Shown here one piece after another: positions 31,315 through 40,256 of a stretch of DNA of 52,722 bases (position 1 is its first letter; the number at the start of each line of letters is the position of its first letter). The stretch lies in NCBI GenBank assembly GCA_964613695.1, contig CAZTIR010000004.1:1-52722 (forward strand), read 5' to 3'. The DNA comes from Pyrolobus sp964613695. GTDB taxonomy: Archaea > Thermoproteota > Thermoprotei_A > Sulfolobales > Pyrodictiaceae. Under the pieces are notes generated by a model. The model saw only the letters and a program-made list of their open reading frames with translations. It searched no databases and had not been told where the DNA came from. Made by a program: the position numbers and the translations under genes.

Positions 31315-31470
31315 TCACGCCCTTATCCAGTTGGTCCTCCAGTGCCGCCGCTTGGGGTGAGTGGTAAACCTCCTATTAGTCCTCGCGATTACCCACGCGG
31401 GCACCGCACTGTTGCTCTTAAAGGCTTTTGCTAGCCTAAGCTTCCTAGCCAGCGGCTTGTTCCTAGCCAC
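31315..31470 (-). CDS. rpl39e: Ribosomal protein eL39
   Basis: 51 residues, too short for usual ORF cutoffs. Basic sequence with ARNKPLARKLRLAKAFKSN, then VPAWVIARTNRRFTTHPKRRHWRTNWI, the eL39 signature that lines the exit tunnel. GTG start at 31470; stop one nt before the L31e GTG. First gene of the operon, directly behind the TATA box at 31505-31513. Confidence 0.94.
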   Translation of the reverse strand: MARNKPLARKLRLAKAFKSNSAVPAWVIARTNRRFTTHPKRRHWRTNWIRA

Positions 31471-31504
31471 GGTTAGACCCCCACGCCGCCACCCCCATAA
31501 CGCC

Positions 31505-31513
31505 TGTTTTAAA
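31505..31513 (-). promoter_or_regulatory. TATA box for the L39e-to-P0 operon
   Basis: Minus-strand GTTTAAAAC centred about 39 nt before GTG 31470, giving a leader of about 13 nt. It probably starts the long leftward ribosomal/secretion transcript. The element is nearly palindromic and could also serve alaS on the plus strand, with a leader near 50 nt. Confidence 0.55.
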
Positions 31514-31528
31514 CGCTGAGGGGTCTAG

Positions 31529-31552
31529 CGGCAACCCCATAGAGGGTTGCTG
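31529..31552 (+). promoter_or_regulatory. Hairpin in the alaS leader
   Basis: GCAACCC (31531-31537) pairs with GGGTTGC (31544-31550) across a six-nt loop, with two more outer pairs possible. It lies about 35 nt before the alaS ATG, inside any mRNA started at the 31509 TATA. Function unknown. Confidence 0.3.
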
Positions 31553-31584
31553 TACACGGGGTCTCTCCGGGTGTAGGGCTGCTA

Positions 31585-34326
31585 ATGCACCGTGTGGATC
31601 CTAGAGTCTACCAGCTCGAGTTCTTCAGGGAGAAGGGGTTTGTTAGGAAGAGGTGCAAGGTGTGTGGAGAGTACTTCTGGACTCTGAACCCGGAGCGAGA
31701 GACCTGCGGCGACGCCCCCTGCGAGGAGTACAGGTTCTGGGGTATACCGCGCAAGATCCCGGAGCTCACACTGAGAGACGCTATCGAGAAGTTCACACGC
31801 TTCTTTGAGAAGCATGGCCACGCTATAATAGAGCCTAGGCCCGTTGTCGCGAGGTGGCGTGAAGACCTATACCTAACGATAGCTAGCATAGTGGTCTTCC
31901 AGCCTCACGTCACGAGCGGCCTGGTGCCTCCCCCGGCAAACCCCCTGGTTATAGCACAGCCGTGCATACGCCTGGAGGATATCGATAACGTCGGGCTAAC
32001 TATGGGCAGGCATCTTACGAGCTTCACGATGGGAGGCCACCACGCCTTCAACTATCCTGACAAGCGCGTCTACTGGAAAGAGGAGACTGTGCAGCTCGCA
32101 TTCGAGTTCTTCACTAGGGAGATTGGGATACCCGAGGAGGAGATAGTCTTCAAGGAGTCTTGGTGGGAGGGTGGTGGTAACGCTGGCCCGAGTTTCGAGG
32201 TTACCGTGGGCGGCTTGGAGCTAGCTACTCTCGTGTTCATGCAGTACGAGGTGAAGGACGGAGAGTACGTCGAGATGCCTCTCAAGATAGTTGACACGGG
32301 ATACGGCTTGGAGAGGCTAGCGTGGTTTAGCAACCGTAACGCCCCAACCTCCTTCCACGCCGTTTACCGCGAACTCGTCCCACAGTTCTTCCGTATGATT
32401 GGAGTCGAGGAGCCCGAGGAGAAGCTCCTCTGGACGGCCGCGCGGCTGGCAGGCTTCCTTGACCCAGAGTCTCCCGAGAGTATACGCTCGTACTACGAGA
32501 GAGTCGCGAAGGCCCTCGGTGCTGATGTCGACTGGGTTAGGGGCGAGTTGGAGCGTGCTGCACGCGTGTACGCGCTGCTCGACCACACCAGGACTATCAT
32601 GTGGATGCTTGGGGATGGTATAGTCCCCTCGAATACGGGCGAGGGTTACCTGGCTAGGCTCGTGATACGTAGGGCTGCTAGGCTGCTAGCGCTCCTGGGC
32701 TCTGACGCTAGCCTCGTGGATCTTGTAGAGAAGCAGCTGGAGTACTGGAGAGACATGTACCCGCGTTACTATGAGATGAGGGGGTATATACTCGAGGTTA
32801 CTCGGCTAGAGGAGGAGAGGTTCCGCAAGATACTAGAGAACGCTGAGAAGATCGTGGCGAGACTACTCTCGCGGAAGAAGAGCCTAGGCCTAGACGACCT
32901 CATACTACTCTACGATAGCCACGGTATACCGCCGGACATCGTAGCCAACGTGGCAAAGAGGCTTGGCGTACAGGTTGAGATACCGCACGACTTCTACGCA
33001 AAGGTTGCAGAGAGGCACGGTGCGCGTGGCGGTGTAGCAAGGGAGGTTGAGAAGAGCAAGCTCCCAGAGGATGTTGTGGTGTGGGCCGAGGGGTTTGGGG
33101 AGACTAGGCGCTTGTTCCACGAAGACCCCTATATGAGGCGGTTTGAGGCTAGGGTGCTGGGCGTCCGCGGGAAGCACGTTGTACTTGACGCAACTGCGTT
33201 CTACCCCACGGGCGGCGGCCAGCTTCACGATACCGGCGTCATCTATTGCGAGGGGCGGGAGTACAGGGTTGTTGACGTCGAGAAAACGCCTAGGAATACC
33301 ATAGTGCATATACTCGACCGTGAGATGCCAAAGGAGTGCGTTGGTAAACAAGTGCTAGGCGTTATCGACTGGGAGAGACGCTATAGGATGATGAGGCACC
33401 ACACCGCAACCCACGTGCTGCTCGCAGCGGCTAGGAGGCTGCTTGGCGAGCATGTATGGCAGGCTGGTGCCGAGAAGACGCCAGAGAAGGGTCGCCTAGA
33501 CATCACGCACTACAAGCCTCTCACCAAGGAAGAGGTTAGGAGGCTCGAGGAGATGGTGAACCGCGTTATACTCGAGAGGAGGCCCGTTAAGACGAGGCTC
33601 ATGGGCTGGAATGAGGCCGTCGAGAAGTATGGTTACCGCGTGTTCCAGGGCGGTGTGATACTCCAGCCGGAGCTTAGAATAGTCGAGGTGGAGGACTGGG
33701 ATATTGAGGCTTGCTTCGGCACGCACCTGGCTAACACTGGCGAGATAGGAGCCTTTAAGATAATCAACGTGGAGCGCATACAGGATGGCGTAGTTAGGCT
33801 AGAGTATGTCGCTGGCGATCGTGTAGCCGAGTACGCGGCTAACATCGAGGATGTTGCAGAGAAGAGTGTGAGGCTTCTCGGAGGCAAGAGTATAGTAGAG
33901 CTCGAGAAGAGGCTGGAGAAGCTTGTGAAGGAGTACGACTCTCTTAGGAGAACACTCGCCGGATATAGGCGTGTCCTGCGAGACGTGTTGCTCGACAAGG
34001 CTAAGGTGAGGAGAGTTAAGGATCTCAGCGTTGCATACATCGTGCTACCCTTCGGCGACGATAACCTAGCTCTAGAGGTTCTCGAGAGCCTCGAAGATAG
34101 GTATAACGTCGCCATTGTAGCCTGGCCTGTGGGGTCCAGGGGCTACCGCGTGCAGGCTGCGACACGCGACAAGAGGATCAGGTTGGATGCGATAGCCGTC
34201 AAGCTGCGCGAGGTTGGGGGCAAGGGTGGCGGGAGGGGCACGGTAGTCTCGGGGCTCCTCCCGGCGAGGAAGGAGGAAGAGGCTTGGAGCCTATTAGAGA
34301 AGCTCGCAGAAGCTCTCAACGAGTAA
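31585..34326 (+). CDS. alaS: Alanyl-tRNA synthetase, archaeal type
   Basis: 913 residues. An N-terminal archaeal zinc segment (CKVCGEYFWTL...CGDAPC) is followed by the class II catalytic core (VVARWREDLYLTIASIVVFQPHV; GGGNAGPSFEV). The editing domain contains HHTATHVLLAA (HxxxH) and CFGTHLANTGEIG (CxxxH), and a C-Ala-type coiled coil and DHHA1-like glycine-rich end (VGGKGGGRGTV) follow. ATG at 31585 with a weak AGGG site. The 3' end overlaps the GlmU-like gene by 11 nt convergently. Confidence 0.96.
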   Translation: MHRVDPRVYQLEFFREKGFVRKRCKVCGEYFWTLNPERETCGDAPCEEYRFWGIPRKIPELTLRDAIEKFTRFFEKHGHAIIEPRPVVARWREDLYLTIASIVVFQPHVTSGLVPPPANPLVIAQPCIRLEDIDNVGLTMGRHLTSFTMGGHHAFNYPDKRVYWKEETVQLAFEFFTREIGIPEEEIVFKESWWEGGGNAGPSFEVTVGGLELATLVFMQYEVKDGEYVEMPLKIVDTGYGLERLAWFSNRNAPTSFHAVYRELVPQFFRMIGVEEPEEKLLWTAARLAGFLDPESPESIRSYYERVAKALGADVDWVRGELERAARVYALLDHTRTIMWMLGDGIVPSNTGEGYLARLVIRRAARLLALLGSDASLVDLVEKQLEYWRDMYPRYYEMRGYILEVTRLEEERFRKILENAEKIVARLLSRKKSLGLDDLILLYDSHGIPPDIVANVAKRLGVQVEIPHDFYAKVAERHGARGGVAREVEKSKLPEDVVVWAEGFGETRRLFHEDPYMRRFEARVLGVRGKHVVLDATAFYPTGGGQLHDTGVIYCEGREYRVVDVEKTPRNTIVHILDREMPKECVGKQVLGVIDWERRYRMMRHHTATHVLLAAARRLLGEHVWQAGAEKTPEKGRLDITHYKPLTKEEVRRLEEMVNRVILERRPVKTRLMGWNEAVEKYGYRVFQGGVILQPELRIVEVEDWDIEACFGTHLANTGEIGAFKIINVERIQDGVVRLEYVAGDRVAEYAANIEDVAEKSVRLLGGKSIVELEKRLEKLVKEYDSLRRTLAGYRRVLRDVLLDKAKVRRVKDLSVAYIVLPFGDDNLALEVLESLEDRYNVAIVAWPVGSRGYRVQAATRDKRIRLDAIAVKLREVGGKGGGRGTVVSGLLPARKEEEAWSLLEKLAEALNE

Positions 34327-35338
34327 CCCTGGTTAACGGCTGCAGCACGGAGCCCGCTGTCACGCGAGCCCCCGATTCTATCACAGCGCCTGCCCTAACC
34401 TCCCACGGGAATGGTGCTACAAGCCCGAGCTTCTCTGCCGCCGTTTTCCCATAGACCACCTTGGTCGCGGTGAATGGCTCTATCTTAGCCTCTTCGCCCA
34501 CCACGCTGCCCGTGATATACACGTGTGACGATATGGATGCATTGCGGCCAATGTAGGCGACGTATGCTTCGCTATAGGCTCCTATGCGTGCACCCGGCTC
34601 TAGGCTTGTGAAGCTCCTAACGGTGGCGTGGAGGCCCACAAACGCGTTTCTACAGATAACGGCTGGGCCTTTTATAACAGCGTAGTGGTCTATCCGGACC
34701 CCCTCCTCGATGTACACGGGGCCTTCTATAACGGCTGTTGGTGATATATTCGCCTCGCTTGATATGGTTTGGCTGCGCATAGAGGCCAGGAGTAGTATAA
34801 GATATAGGAGTATGTCGTAGCCCTTCTCGAGCCTCACCCACGGATGCTTAACATAGTATACAGTGGCGCCCTCTAGCTCCTCGAGGAGTGTACGCCACTC
34901 GTCTGCCGCCAACCTCTCTAGCCTAGAGCGCCTAGCCACCACTATACCGGCGAACACGAAACCGCCCCCGAGCCCTGCGAGGCGAGAGTCCTCGACCGCC
35001 ACGTTGACCCCTCTTGCAATAATAGGCGGTGATGTCGCGACGAGGATGTCAGAGGCTTGTGAGGCGTACTCTCTCACAGCATCATCTATAACCGTTCTCA
35101 AATCCGTATAGAGGGAGAGGGGGTCAAGCAGTATGACGATATCGTCTTCTATCCTTCGTATACTGCCCACTAGGCTCTCAATATCCGAGTATACTATGTT
35201 ATAGCGTCCGCCTAGAGCCCCCTCTATACGCTCTCTTACAGACTTGCAGGCTATGCTCAGGTCTAGCACCTCACCCGTGGACGATAGAGACGCTATCTCG
35301 CGGGGGGCCTCGCTCCTAACTACCACCACCGTTGTCAA
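34316..35338 (-). CDS. GlmU-like protein with degenerate nucleotidyltransferase domain and left-handed beta-helix
   Basis: 340 residues. The C-terminal half has hexapeptide repeats (NISPTAVIEGPVYIEEGVRIDHYAVIKGPAVI, GARIGAYSEAYVAYIGRNASISSHVYITGSVVG), the left-handed beta-helix of acyltransferases. The N-terminal half has the size of a nucleotidyltransferase domain but begins MTTVVVVRSEAPREIAS and lacks the LAAGxGTR nucleotide loop, so uridylyltransferase activity is doubtful. Placed 10 nt after glmS, it may supply or regulate the acetyltransferase step of UDP-GlcNAc synthesis. Confidence 0.75.
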   Translation of the reverse strand: MTTVVVVRSEAPREIASLSSTGEVLDLSIACKSVRERIEGALGGRYNIVYSDIESLVGSIRRIEDDIVILLDPLSLYTDLRTVIDDAVREYASQASDILVATSPPIIARGVNVAVEDSRLAGLGGGFVFAGIVVARRSRLERLAADEWRTLLEELEGATVYYVKHPWVRLEKGYDILLYLILLLASMRSQTISSEANISPTAVIEGPVYIEEGVRIDHYAVIKGPAVICRNAFVGLHATVRSFTSLEPGARIGAYSEAYVAYIGRNASISSHVYITGSVVGEEAKIEPFTATKVVYGKTAAEKLGLVAPFPWEVRAGAVIESGARVTAGSVLQPLTRVTR

Positions 35339-35348
35339 GGCCTCCCAC

Positions 35349-37181
35349 CTACTCTACTGTCACAGTCTTAGCGAGGTTACGCGGCTTGTCCGGATCGTGG
35401 CCTAGAAGCACTGCAGCATCGTACGCCAAGAGCTGCATTAGAGGCATTATCGCGTATACTGCAAGCATCTCGTCGTAGGGGCCTACGAGTATATGATAGT
35501 CTGCCGGGATACCCTCATAACTATCAACACCGACGAGTATCGTGAGGGCGCCCCTAGCGCGCATCTCCTCTATGTTAGAGGCGAGTCTCTTCTCGTAACC
35601 CGGCGTCCCTATGAATATGACAGGGAAGCCCGGCTCGACGAGCGCTATGGGGCCGTGCTTACTCTCTCCCGCTGGATAGGCCTCAGCATGAATATATGCT
35701 ATCTCTTTTATCTTCAGGGCAGCCTCTTTAGCCAGATGAGCACCTAGACCACGCCCAAGCACATAGATGCTCTTGCCACGGATTAGTATACGAGCCAGGC
35801 TTTCCACCATAGAGCTGTGCGTCTCGGCTGTCCTCGCTGCATTCCTAGCATCCCATAGCCTGGCTATCACCTGCTCATACTCAGTACGGGTCATCGATCC
35901 CGTCTTGTATGCGTACGTAGCCGCGAGAACCTGGAGCACTAGCACCTGGGTCAAGTAGGTTTTTGTTGCAGCCACGCCTATCTCGGGCCCAGCACGCGTA
36001 TAGAGCGTTATATCGGCTATTCTTGACAAAGTGCTCCCAAGTACGTTAGTCACACCTATTATCCTTGCCCCTCTGCTCTGAGCCTCCTTGACAGCTTGTA
36101 GGGTGTCTATCGTCTCCCCGCTCTGGCTTATAGCTATGACTGCATCGCCCTCACTTATCACGCTATCGTACTCCCAGTGCTCGGACGCGATATAATCGAT
36201 GACCGGCATCCGAGCCCACTTCATCATAAAGTGTTTAAAGACGAGGCCGGCGTGGTAGCTGGTGCCAGCGCCCGTAACATAGATCCTGCGAGCCGAGAGC
36301 AGCGCCTCCACGGCCTTCTCTAGCGAGGGGTCTTCCACAATACCCGCCAGAGTCTCGTAGAGTGCTCTGGGCTGCTCCATTATCTCCTTTAGCATATAGT
36401 GCCTATACCCGCCCTTGCTCGCCTCCTCAACGCTCCACGTCACGTGTTTTACGCGACTACTCCAGTCTATGCGCCTCCGACCGCGCGCGTATATCTCGAG
36501 CCTACCCGGCTCTATGAACCCGTACTCGTCGTCCTCTATGGGTATTATGAGGCGTGATATATGGAGGAGTGACGGCACGTCGCTAGATACTGCAGCCGTG
36601 CACTCGGTGACGGTCGCGTATAGGGGGCTCTCGCGGCGAGCGAAGTATATTCGCCAAGGCTCACGAGCGTATAGCAATGCTATCGCGAAGCTGCCCTCAA
36701 CAACCTCGATGAGCCTCTCTAGAGCCTCTAGGATGCTCGCACCTCTCCTAACCTCCTCTTCTACCAGGTGCGCTAGAACCTCGGTATCCGTCTCGCTTCT
36801 GAAAACATGCCCCCTCTCAACAAGCTCCGCCTTAAGCTTCAAGTAGTTCTTGATAATGCCGTTATGCACTACTGCGATATCACCAGCGCAATCGGTATGA
36901 GGGTGAGCGTTGACATCGCTTGGGGGCCCATGCGTAGCCCACCTCGTGTGAGCTATAACGGTTGGCGAGCGCTTGGAGGTTATCGAGAAGCGTTTGAGCA
37001 CCTCTTCTACCTTACCCCTCGCCTTGTACACTCTGAGAGCACACCCGTTGCTACACTCCACTAGCGCGACGCCAGCACTATCATACCCCCGGTACTCTAG
37101 GCGACGGAGGCCATCAACAGCGAGTGGTACCGCATTATCACCGCATGGGGGTTTCACAGTTACACCTATGATGCCGCACAC
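35349..37181 (-). CDS. glmS: Glutamine-fructose-6-phosphate aminotransferase
   Basis: 610 residues. N-terminal glutaminase with nucleophile Cys2 (MCGIIGVTV) and RWATHGPPSDVNAHPH. Two SIS isomerase domains follow (TGAGTSYHAGL, SQSGETIDTL; GRGLGAHLAKEAALKIKEI) and the conserved C-terminus LAKTVTVE. It makes glucosamine-6-phosphate, the first step to UDP-GlcNAc used for N-glycans of the S-layer. GTG start at 37181. Minus-strand TATA-like CTATATCC at about 37229-37236 is placed to give a leader near 26 nt. The GlmU-like gene follows in the same operon. Confidence 0.96.
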   Translation of the reverse strand: MCGIIGVTVKPPCGDNAVPLAVDGLRRLEYRGYDSAGVALVECSNGCALRVYKARGKVEEVLKRFSITSKRSPTVIAHTRWATHGPPSDVNAHPHTDCAGDIAVVHNGIIKNYLKLKAELVERGHVFRSETDTEVLAHLVEEEVRRGASILEALERLIEVVEGSFAIALLYAREPWRIYFARRESPLYATVTECTAAVSSDVPSLLHISRLIIPIEDDEYGFIEPGRLEIYARGRRRIDWSSRVKHVTWSVEEASKGGYRHYMLKEIMEQPRALYETLAGIVEDPSLEKAVEALLSARRIYVTGAGTSYHAGLVFKHFMMKWARMPVIDYIASEHWEYDSVISEGDAVIAISQSGETIDTLQAVKEAQSRGARIIGVTNVLGSTLSRIADITLYTRAGPEIGVAATKTYLTQVLVLQVLAATYAYKTGSMTRTEYEQVIARLWDARNAARTAETHSSMVESLARILIRGKSIYVLGRGLGAHLAKEAALKIKEIAYIHAEAYPAGESKHGPIALVEPGFPVIFIGTPGYEKRLASNIEEMRARGALTILVGVDSYEGIPADYHILVGPYDEMLAVYAIMPLMQLLAYDAAVLLGHDPDKPRNLAKTVTVE

Positions 37182-37197
37182 GCCGCTACACCTACAC

Positions 37198-37267
37198 GCG
37201 GGCCCGTGATGTAAGAACCCCTGACCCGAGGATATAGTGAGGAACCTTCAGCGGAACCGAGGCCCGC
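37198..37267 (+). ncRNA. Candidate divergent box C/D-type RNA (CCGA boxes)
   Basis: Terminal stem GCGGGCC (37198-37204) with GGCCCGC (37261-37267), C box GTGATGT (37206-37212), 13-nt guide, CCGA at 37226-37229 (or CTGA at 37221), C' GTGAGGA (37237-37243), 13-nt guide ACCTTCAGCGGAA (37244-37256), CCGA (37257-37260) directly before the stem. Arrangement and guide lengths fit a C/D sRNA, but both D boxes would be CCGA instead of CTGA. It is antisense to the glmS leader and promoter. It could instead be an ordinary hairpin. Confidence 0.38.
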
Positions 37268-37274
37268 CTCCACC

Positions 37275-39128
37275 CTACTTCTCTAGGTAGACGAGCGTCG
37301 GCCTCTGGCTCAGTAGTAGTGGCGTGGCTCTCTCAACACGAGGATAGCCCTCGATCTCGTCAAGCACACGTTTTAACAGCTCCTCGGGCTTCATAGCCAT
37401 GCGATCGTTAGTCTCTCTTATCGTGACGTTGACAGTGCCCGTTTTCACCTCCCGCTCCCCAACCACAGCTATGTATGGTATCCACTCGCGTCCTGCATCC
37501 CTAATCTTCCTCCCGAGCGTCAGGTCGCGATCATCCACGTCTACGCGAACGCCGTGCTTGTCGAGCATCTCTGCAACGCTGAGAGCATAGTCTAGCTGCT
37601 CCCTAGTGACGGGTATGACCCTCACCTGTATCGGAGCGAGCCATGTTGGTATGCTGGGCGTCTTGCCCTCCTTCTCGCGCTGAGCCGCGGTATCGAAGAC
37701 CATGTATATGTATCTCTCGACGCTGCCGATAAGAGCCGTGTGTATTATCACCGGGTACCTCTCCTCGTTATTCTCGTCGACGTAGCGGATTCCAAACCTT
37801 TTAGCATTACCCACGTCAAACTGGTATGTTGCTATCTCGCGAGGCCTACCCGCCACGTCGACTATGTGGTACTCTACGTTAAGCACCCAGTAGTAGATGC
37901 CCGAGGGGTATACGGCGACCAACGCAGGCCTACCATCACGCGATAGTAGAGTCTTAAGCATGTCAAAGCGCTCCTCGAGGAAGTCTTGTGTCACGTTATA
38001 CACCGCCGCGTAGCGCCTACCTAGCTTAGCGGCCTCCTCGTGTATAACGCGCTGTATGCGCTCGGAGAGTTTGACAGCCTCTTCTAGATCGCGGACGAGT
38101 ATGTGCAAATCCGGCATGTGGAACTTGCGCAGCCTGAAGCAGAGGGTGAGCTCGCCTGTCTGCTCGAAACGATAGCTATCGGCAACCTCGAACATGCCCA
38201 GGGGGAGGTCACGGTAGCTAAGAACCATGTCTTTCATTATCGCGAACTGCTGGTGGCATGCAGCGTATCGCATAACGAGGTGCTTGCGATCAGCCCAGAG
38301 GTCGTAGAGCCTGTCTCCGAAGAGCTCGGCGTGCTCGCGCACGGCCGGGTAAGCCAGGTCGAACATGTTGGTGCCCTTCACGCGCAAGACGGGGATACCT
38401 AGTCGTTGCGTAACCCTCCAGGAGTAGAGGGAGACGGCCTCCAGGATGACGGTGGCGTGGGGCTGGTACCTTAGATGACCGTAATCCGACAAAGCCTCCC
38501 ACTCGAACCCGAACTTCCTACAATACCTGGTTACCGGGGTCTCAACCTCGCCCAGCTCCTTGCCCAGAGCCTCCTTCTCGATAACCCTCCTAAGGTCGTC
38601 AGGCACATCGCCTCTCTTCAGGTACTCCTCGGGCTCATACTGTTCGCCAGATGGAGTGACGACGAGGTACCTCTTCTCCACCTTGCGTGCACGCACGCCA
38701 CGCGGCCTAAACTCGCGTGAGAGCTCGGCCAGAGGGTGGCCATAGCAGTGCAGCTCGAACTCCTTATACCAGCCGAAGGGGGCACGGATAACCCTCAAGC
38801 CCCTCTTCTTCAAAGACTCTTCGATGCGCCTAAGCGCCTCTAGCGCGACATCGGGGGGCGCCAGGCGTCTCGAGAGGTGCGCGTAGGGGTAGACTACTAT
38901 CGCGCTAGCGTTAACCTTACCCGCCACGTCCACCATGTCATCGACAGCCTGGCTCACTACGTCGTCTAGGTTCTCGCGGTCAACATCCTCGACTGTGACG
39001 AACGCTACTAGTGCGTTCTCGACTGAAGCCTCCCTCTTAACCCCGTTAAGCTCCTCATAACCCTCCTTGAGCGCTGGCTTAACCGCTCGGTAGTGGAATC
39101 TCTTAGCGTGGATGAGGAGCGTACGCAG
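37275..39128 (-). CDS. thrS: Threonyl-tRNA synthetase with archaeal editing domain
   Basis: 617 residues from a proposed CTG start at 39128. The first canonical start in frame, GTG 38957, would cut off the conserved beginning of the archaeal DTD-like editing domain (LRTLLIHAKRFHYRAVKP). That sequence is in frame upstream, and no ATG/GTG/TTG occurs in it. A minus-strand TATA (CCTTATATC, about 39164-39172) predicts transcription from about 39142, a 14-nt leader to the CTG. The class II catalytic core (HQQFAIMKDMVLSYRDLPLGMFE, YRFEQTGEL) and the C-terminal anticodon domain (RVDVDDRDLTLGRKIRDAG) are complete, so the enzyme is full length rather than split. Confidence 0.93.
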   Translation of the reverse strand: MRTLLIHAKRFHYRAVKPALKEGYEELNGVKREASVENALVAFVTVEDVDRENLDDVVSQAVDDMVDVAGKVNASAIVVYPYAHLSRRLAPPDVALEALRRIEESLKKRGLRVIRAPFGWYKEFELHCYGHPLAELSREFRPRGVRARKVEKRYLVVTPSGEQYEPEEYLKRGDVPDDLRRVIEKEALGKELGEVETPVTRYCRKFGFEWEALSDYGHLRYQPHATVILEAVSLYSWRVTQRLGIPVLRVKGTNMFDLAYPAVREHAELFGDRLYDLWADRKHLVMRYAACHQQFAIMKDMVLSYRDLPLGMFEVADSYRFEQTGELTLCFRLRKFHMPDLHILVRDLEEAVKLSERIQRVIHEEAAKLGRRYAAVYNVTQDFLEERFDMLKTLLSRDGRPALVAVYPSGIYYWVLNVEYHIVDVAGRPREIATYQFDVGNAKRFGIRYVDENNEERYPVIIHTALIGSVERYIYMVFDTAAQREKEGKTPSIPTWLAPIQVRVIPVTREQLDYALSVAEMLDKHGVRVDVDDRDLTLGRKIRDAGREWIPYIAVVGEREVKTGTVNVTIRETNDRMAMKPEELLKRVLDEIEGYPRVERATPLLLSQRPTLVYLEK

Positions 39129-39163
39129 TGCCGTACACCCACAGTCTCCGCGTGAACCACGAT

Positions 39164-39172
39164 GATATAAGG
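39164..39172 (-). promoter_or_regulatory. TATA box for thrS
   Basis: Minus-strand CCTTATATC centred about 40 nt upstream of CTG 39128. A start at GTG 38957 would require a leader of about 185 nt, unusual in this compact genome. Confidence 0.55.
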
Positions 39173-39250
39173 GGTTAAGCGAGGGTAACCGCAGCCATTG
39201 TGATTACTTTCGGCGAACTACGTATAAGTGGGCTTCCCCGCGCCCCCAAG

Positions 39251-39258
39251 TATATAAA
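39251..39258 (+). promoter_or_regulatory. Strong TATA box for radA
   Basis: TATATAAA preceded by purine-rich CAAG (BRE-like) lies about 30 nt before GTG 39285, so the message has almost no leader. It is the best match to the archaeal promoter consensus in the window. Confidence 0.75.
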
Positions 39259-39284
39259 GGCGTTACTCTCTAGCTTTAAACTGG

Positions 39285-40256
39285 GTGCAAGTGGTGGCCA
39301 AGACTATAGCTAAGAAGATTACATCGATTACCGATTTGCCGGGTGTGGGGCCGGCAACCGCTAGGAAGCTTGAGGAGGCCGGCTATACAACACTAGAGGC
39401 TATAGCGGCTGCAAACCCCCAGGAACTAGCGGCGGCGGCTAACATCCCTCTCAGCACAGCACAGAGGATTGTAAGGGCTGCGAGAGAGGCGCTCAATCTA
39501 ACCTTCAAGACCGCGCTAGAATTGAAGAAGGAGAGGCTAGCGGCTAAGAAGATAACAACTGGCTCTAGGAACCTCGACGCGCTTCTAGGCGGCGGGATAG
39601 AGACTAAGATGATAACAGAGTTCTTCGGCGAGTATGGTAGTGGGAAGACCCAGATATGCCACCAGCTGGCTGTGAACGTGCAGCTGCCCCCCGAGCAGGG
39701 CGGCCTGGGCGCGAGAGCCGTCTATATTGACACCGAGGGCACCTTCCGCTGGGAGCGTATCGAGGCTATGGCTAGGCGCTGGGGCCTAGACCCGGACAAG
39801 GTGATGGAGAACATATTCTACATTAGGGCTATCAACAGCGACCACCAGATGGCCATAGTGGAGGAGCTGTTCGACCTCGTCCCCAAGCACAACATAAAAC
39901 TCGTGATAGTCGACTCGGTGACCAGCCACTTTAGGGCAGAGTACCCCGGCAGAGAGAGGCTAGCCGAGAGGCAGCAGAAGCTCAACAGGCACCTACACCA
40001 GCTCTCCAGGCTAGCCGAGCTCTACGACGTGGCAGTGATAATAACGAACCAGGTGATGGCGAGGCCCGATGTAGTATGGGGCGACCCAACCCAGGCTGTC
40101 GGCGGCCACGTGCTCTACCACGCCCCTGGCGTGAGAGTGCAGCTCCGCAAGGCCCGCGGTAACAAGAGGATAGCGAGGATCGTAGACGCGCCGCACCTAC
40201 CCGAGAACGAGACGGTATTCGTGATAACAGAGCAGGGTATCATGGACCCCGAGTAA
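39285..40256 (+). CDS. radA: DNA repair and recombination protein RadA
   Basis: 323 residues. N-terminal helix-hairpin-helix (ITDLPGVGPATARKLEEAGY), polymerisation linker, and RecA core with Walker A (GEYGSGKTQ), Walker B (LVIVDSVTS), and the L2 region near MARPDVVWGDPTQAVGGHVL. It forms the strand-exchange filament on single-stranded DNA. GTG 39285 is nearly leaderless from the TATA at 39251; GTG 39291 or 39294 could also be used. The last 17 nt overlap a convergent hypothetical gene. Confidence 0.97.
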   Translation: MQVVAKTIAKKITSITDLPGVGPATARKLEEAGYTTLEAIAAANPQELAAAANIPLSTAQRIVRAAREALNLTFKTALELKKERLAAKKITTGSRNLDALLGGGIETKMITEFFGEYGSGKTQICHQLAVNVQLPPEQGGLGARAVYIDTEGTFRWERIEAMARRWGLDPDKVMENIFYIRAINSDHQMAIVEELFDLVPKHNIKLVIVDSVTSHFRAEYPGRERLAERQQKLNRHLHQLSRLAELYDVAVIITNQVMARPDVVWGDPTQAVGGHVLYHAPGVRVQLRKARGNKRIARIVDAPHLPENETVFVITEQGIMDPE

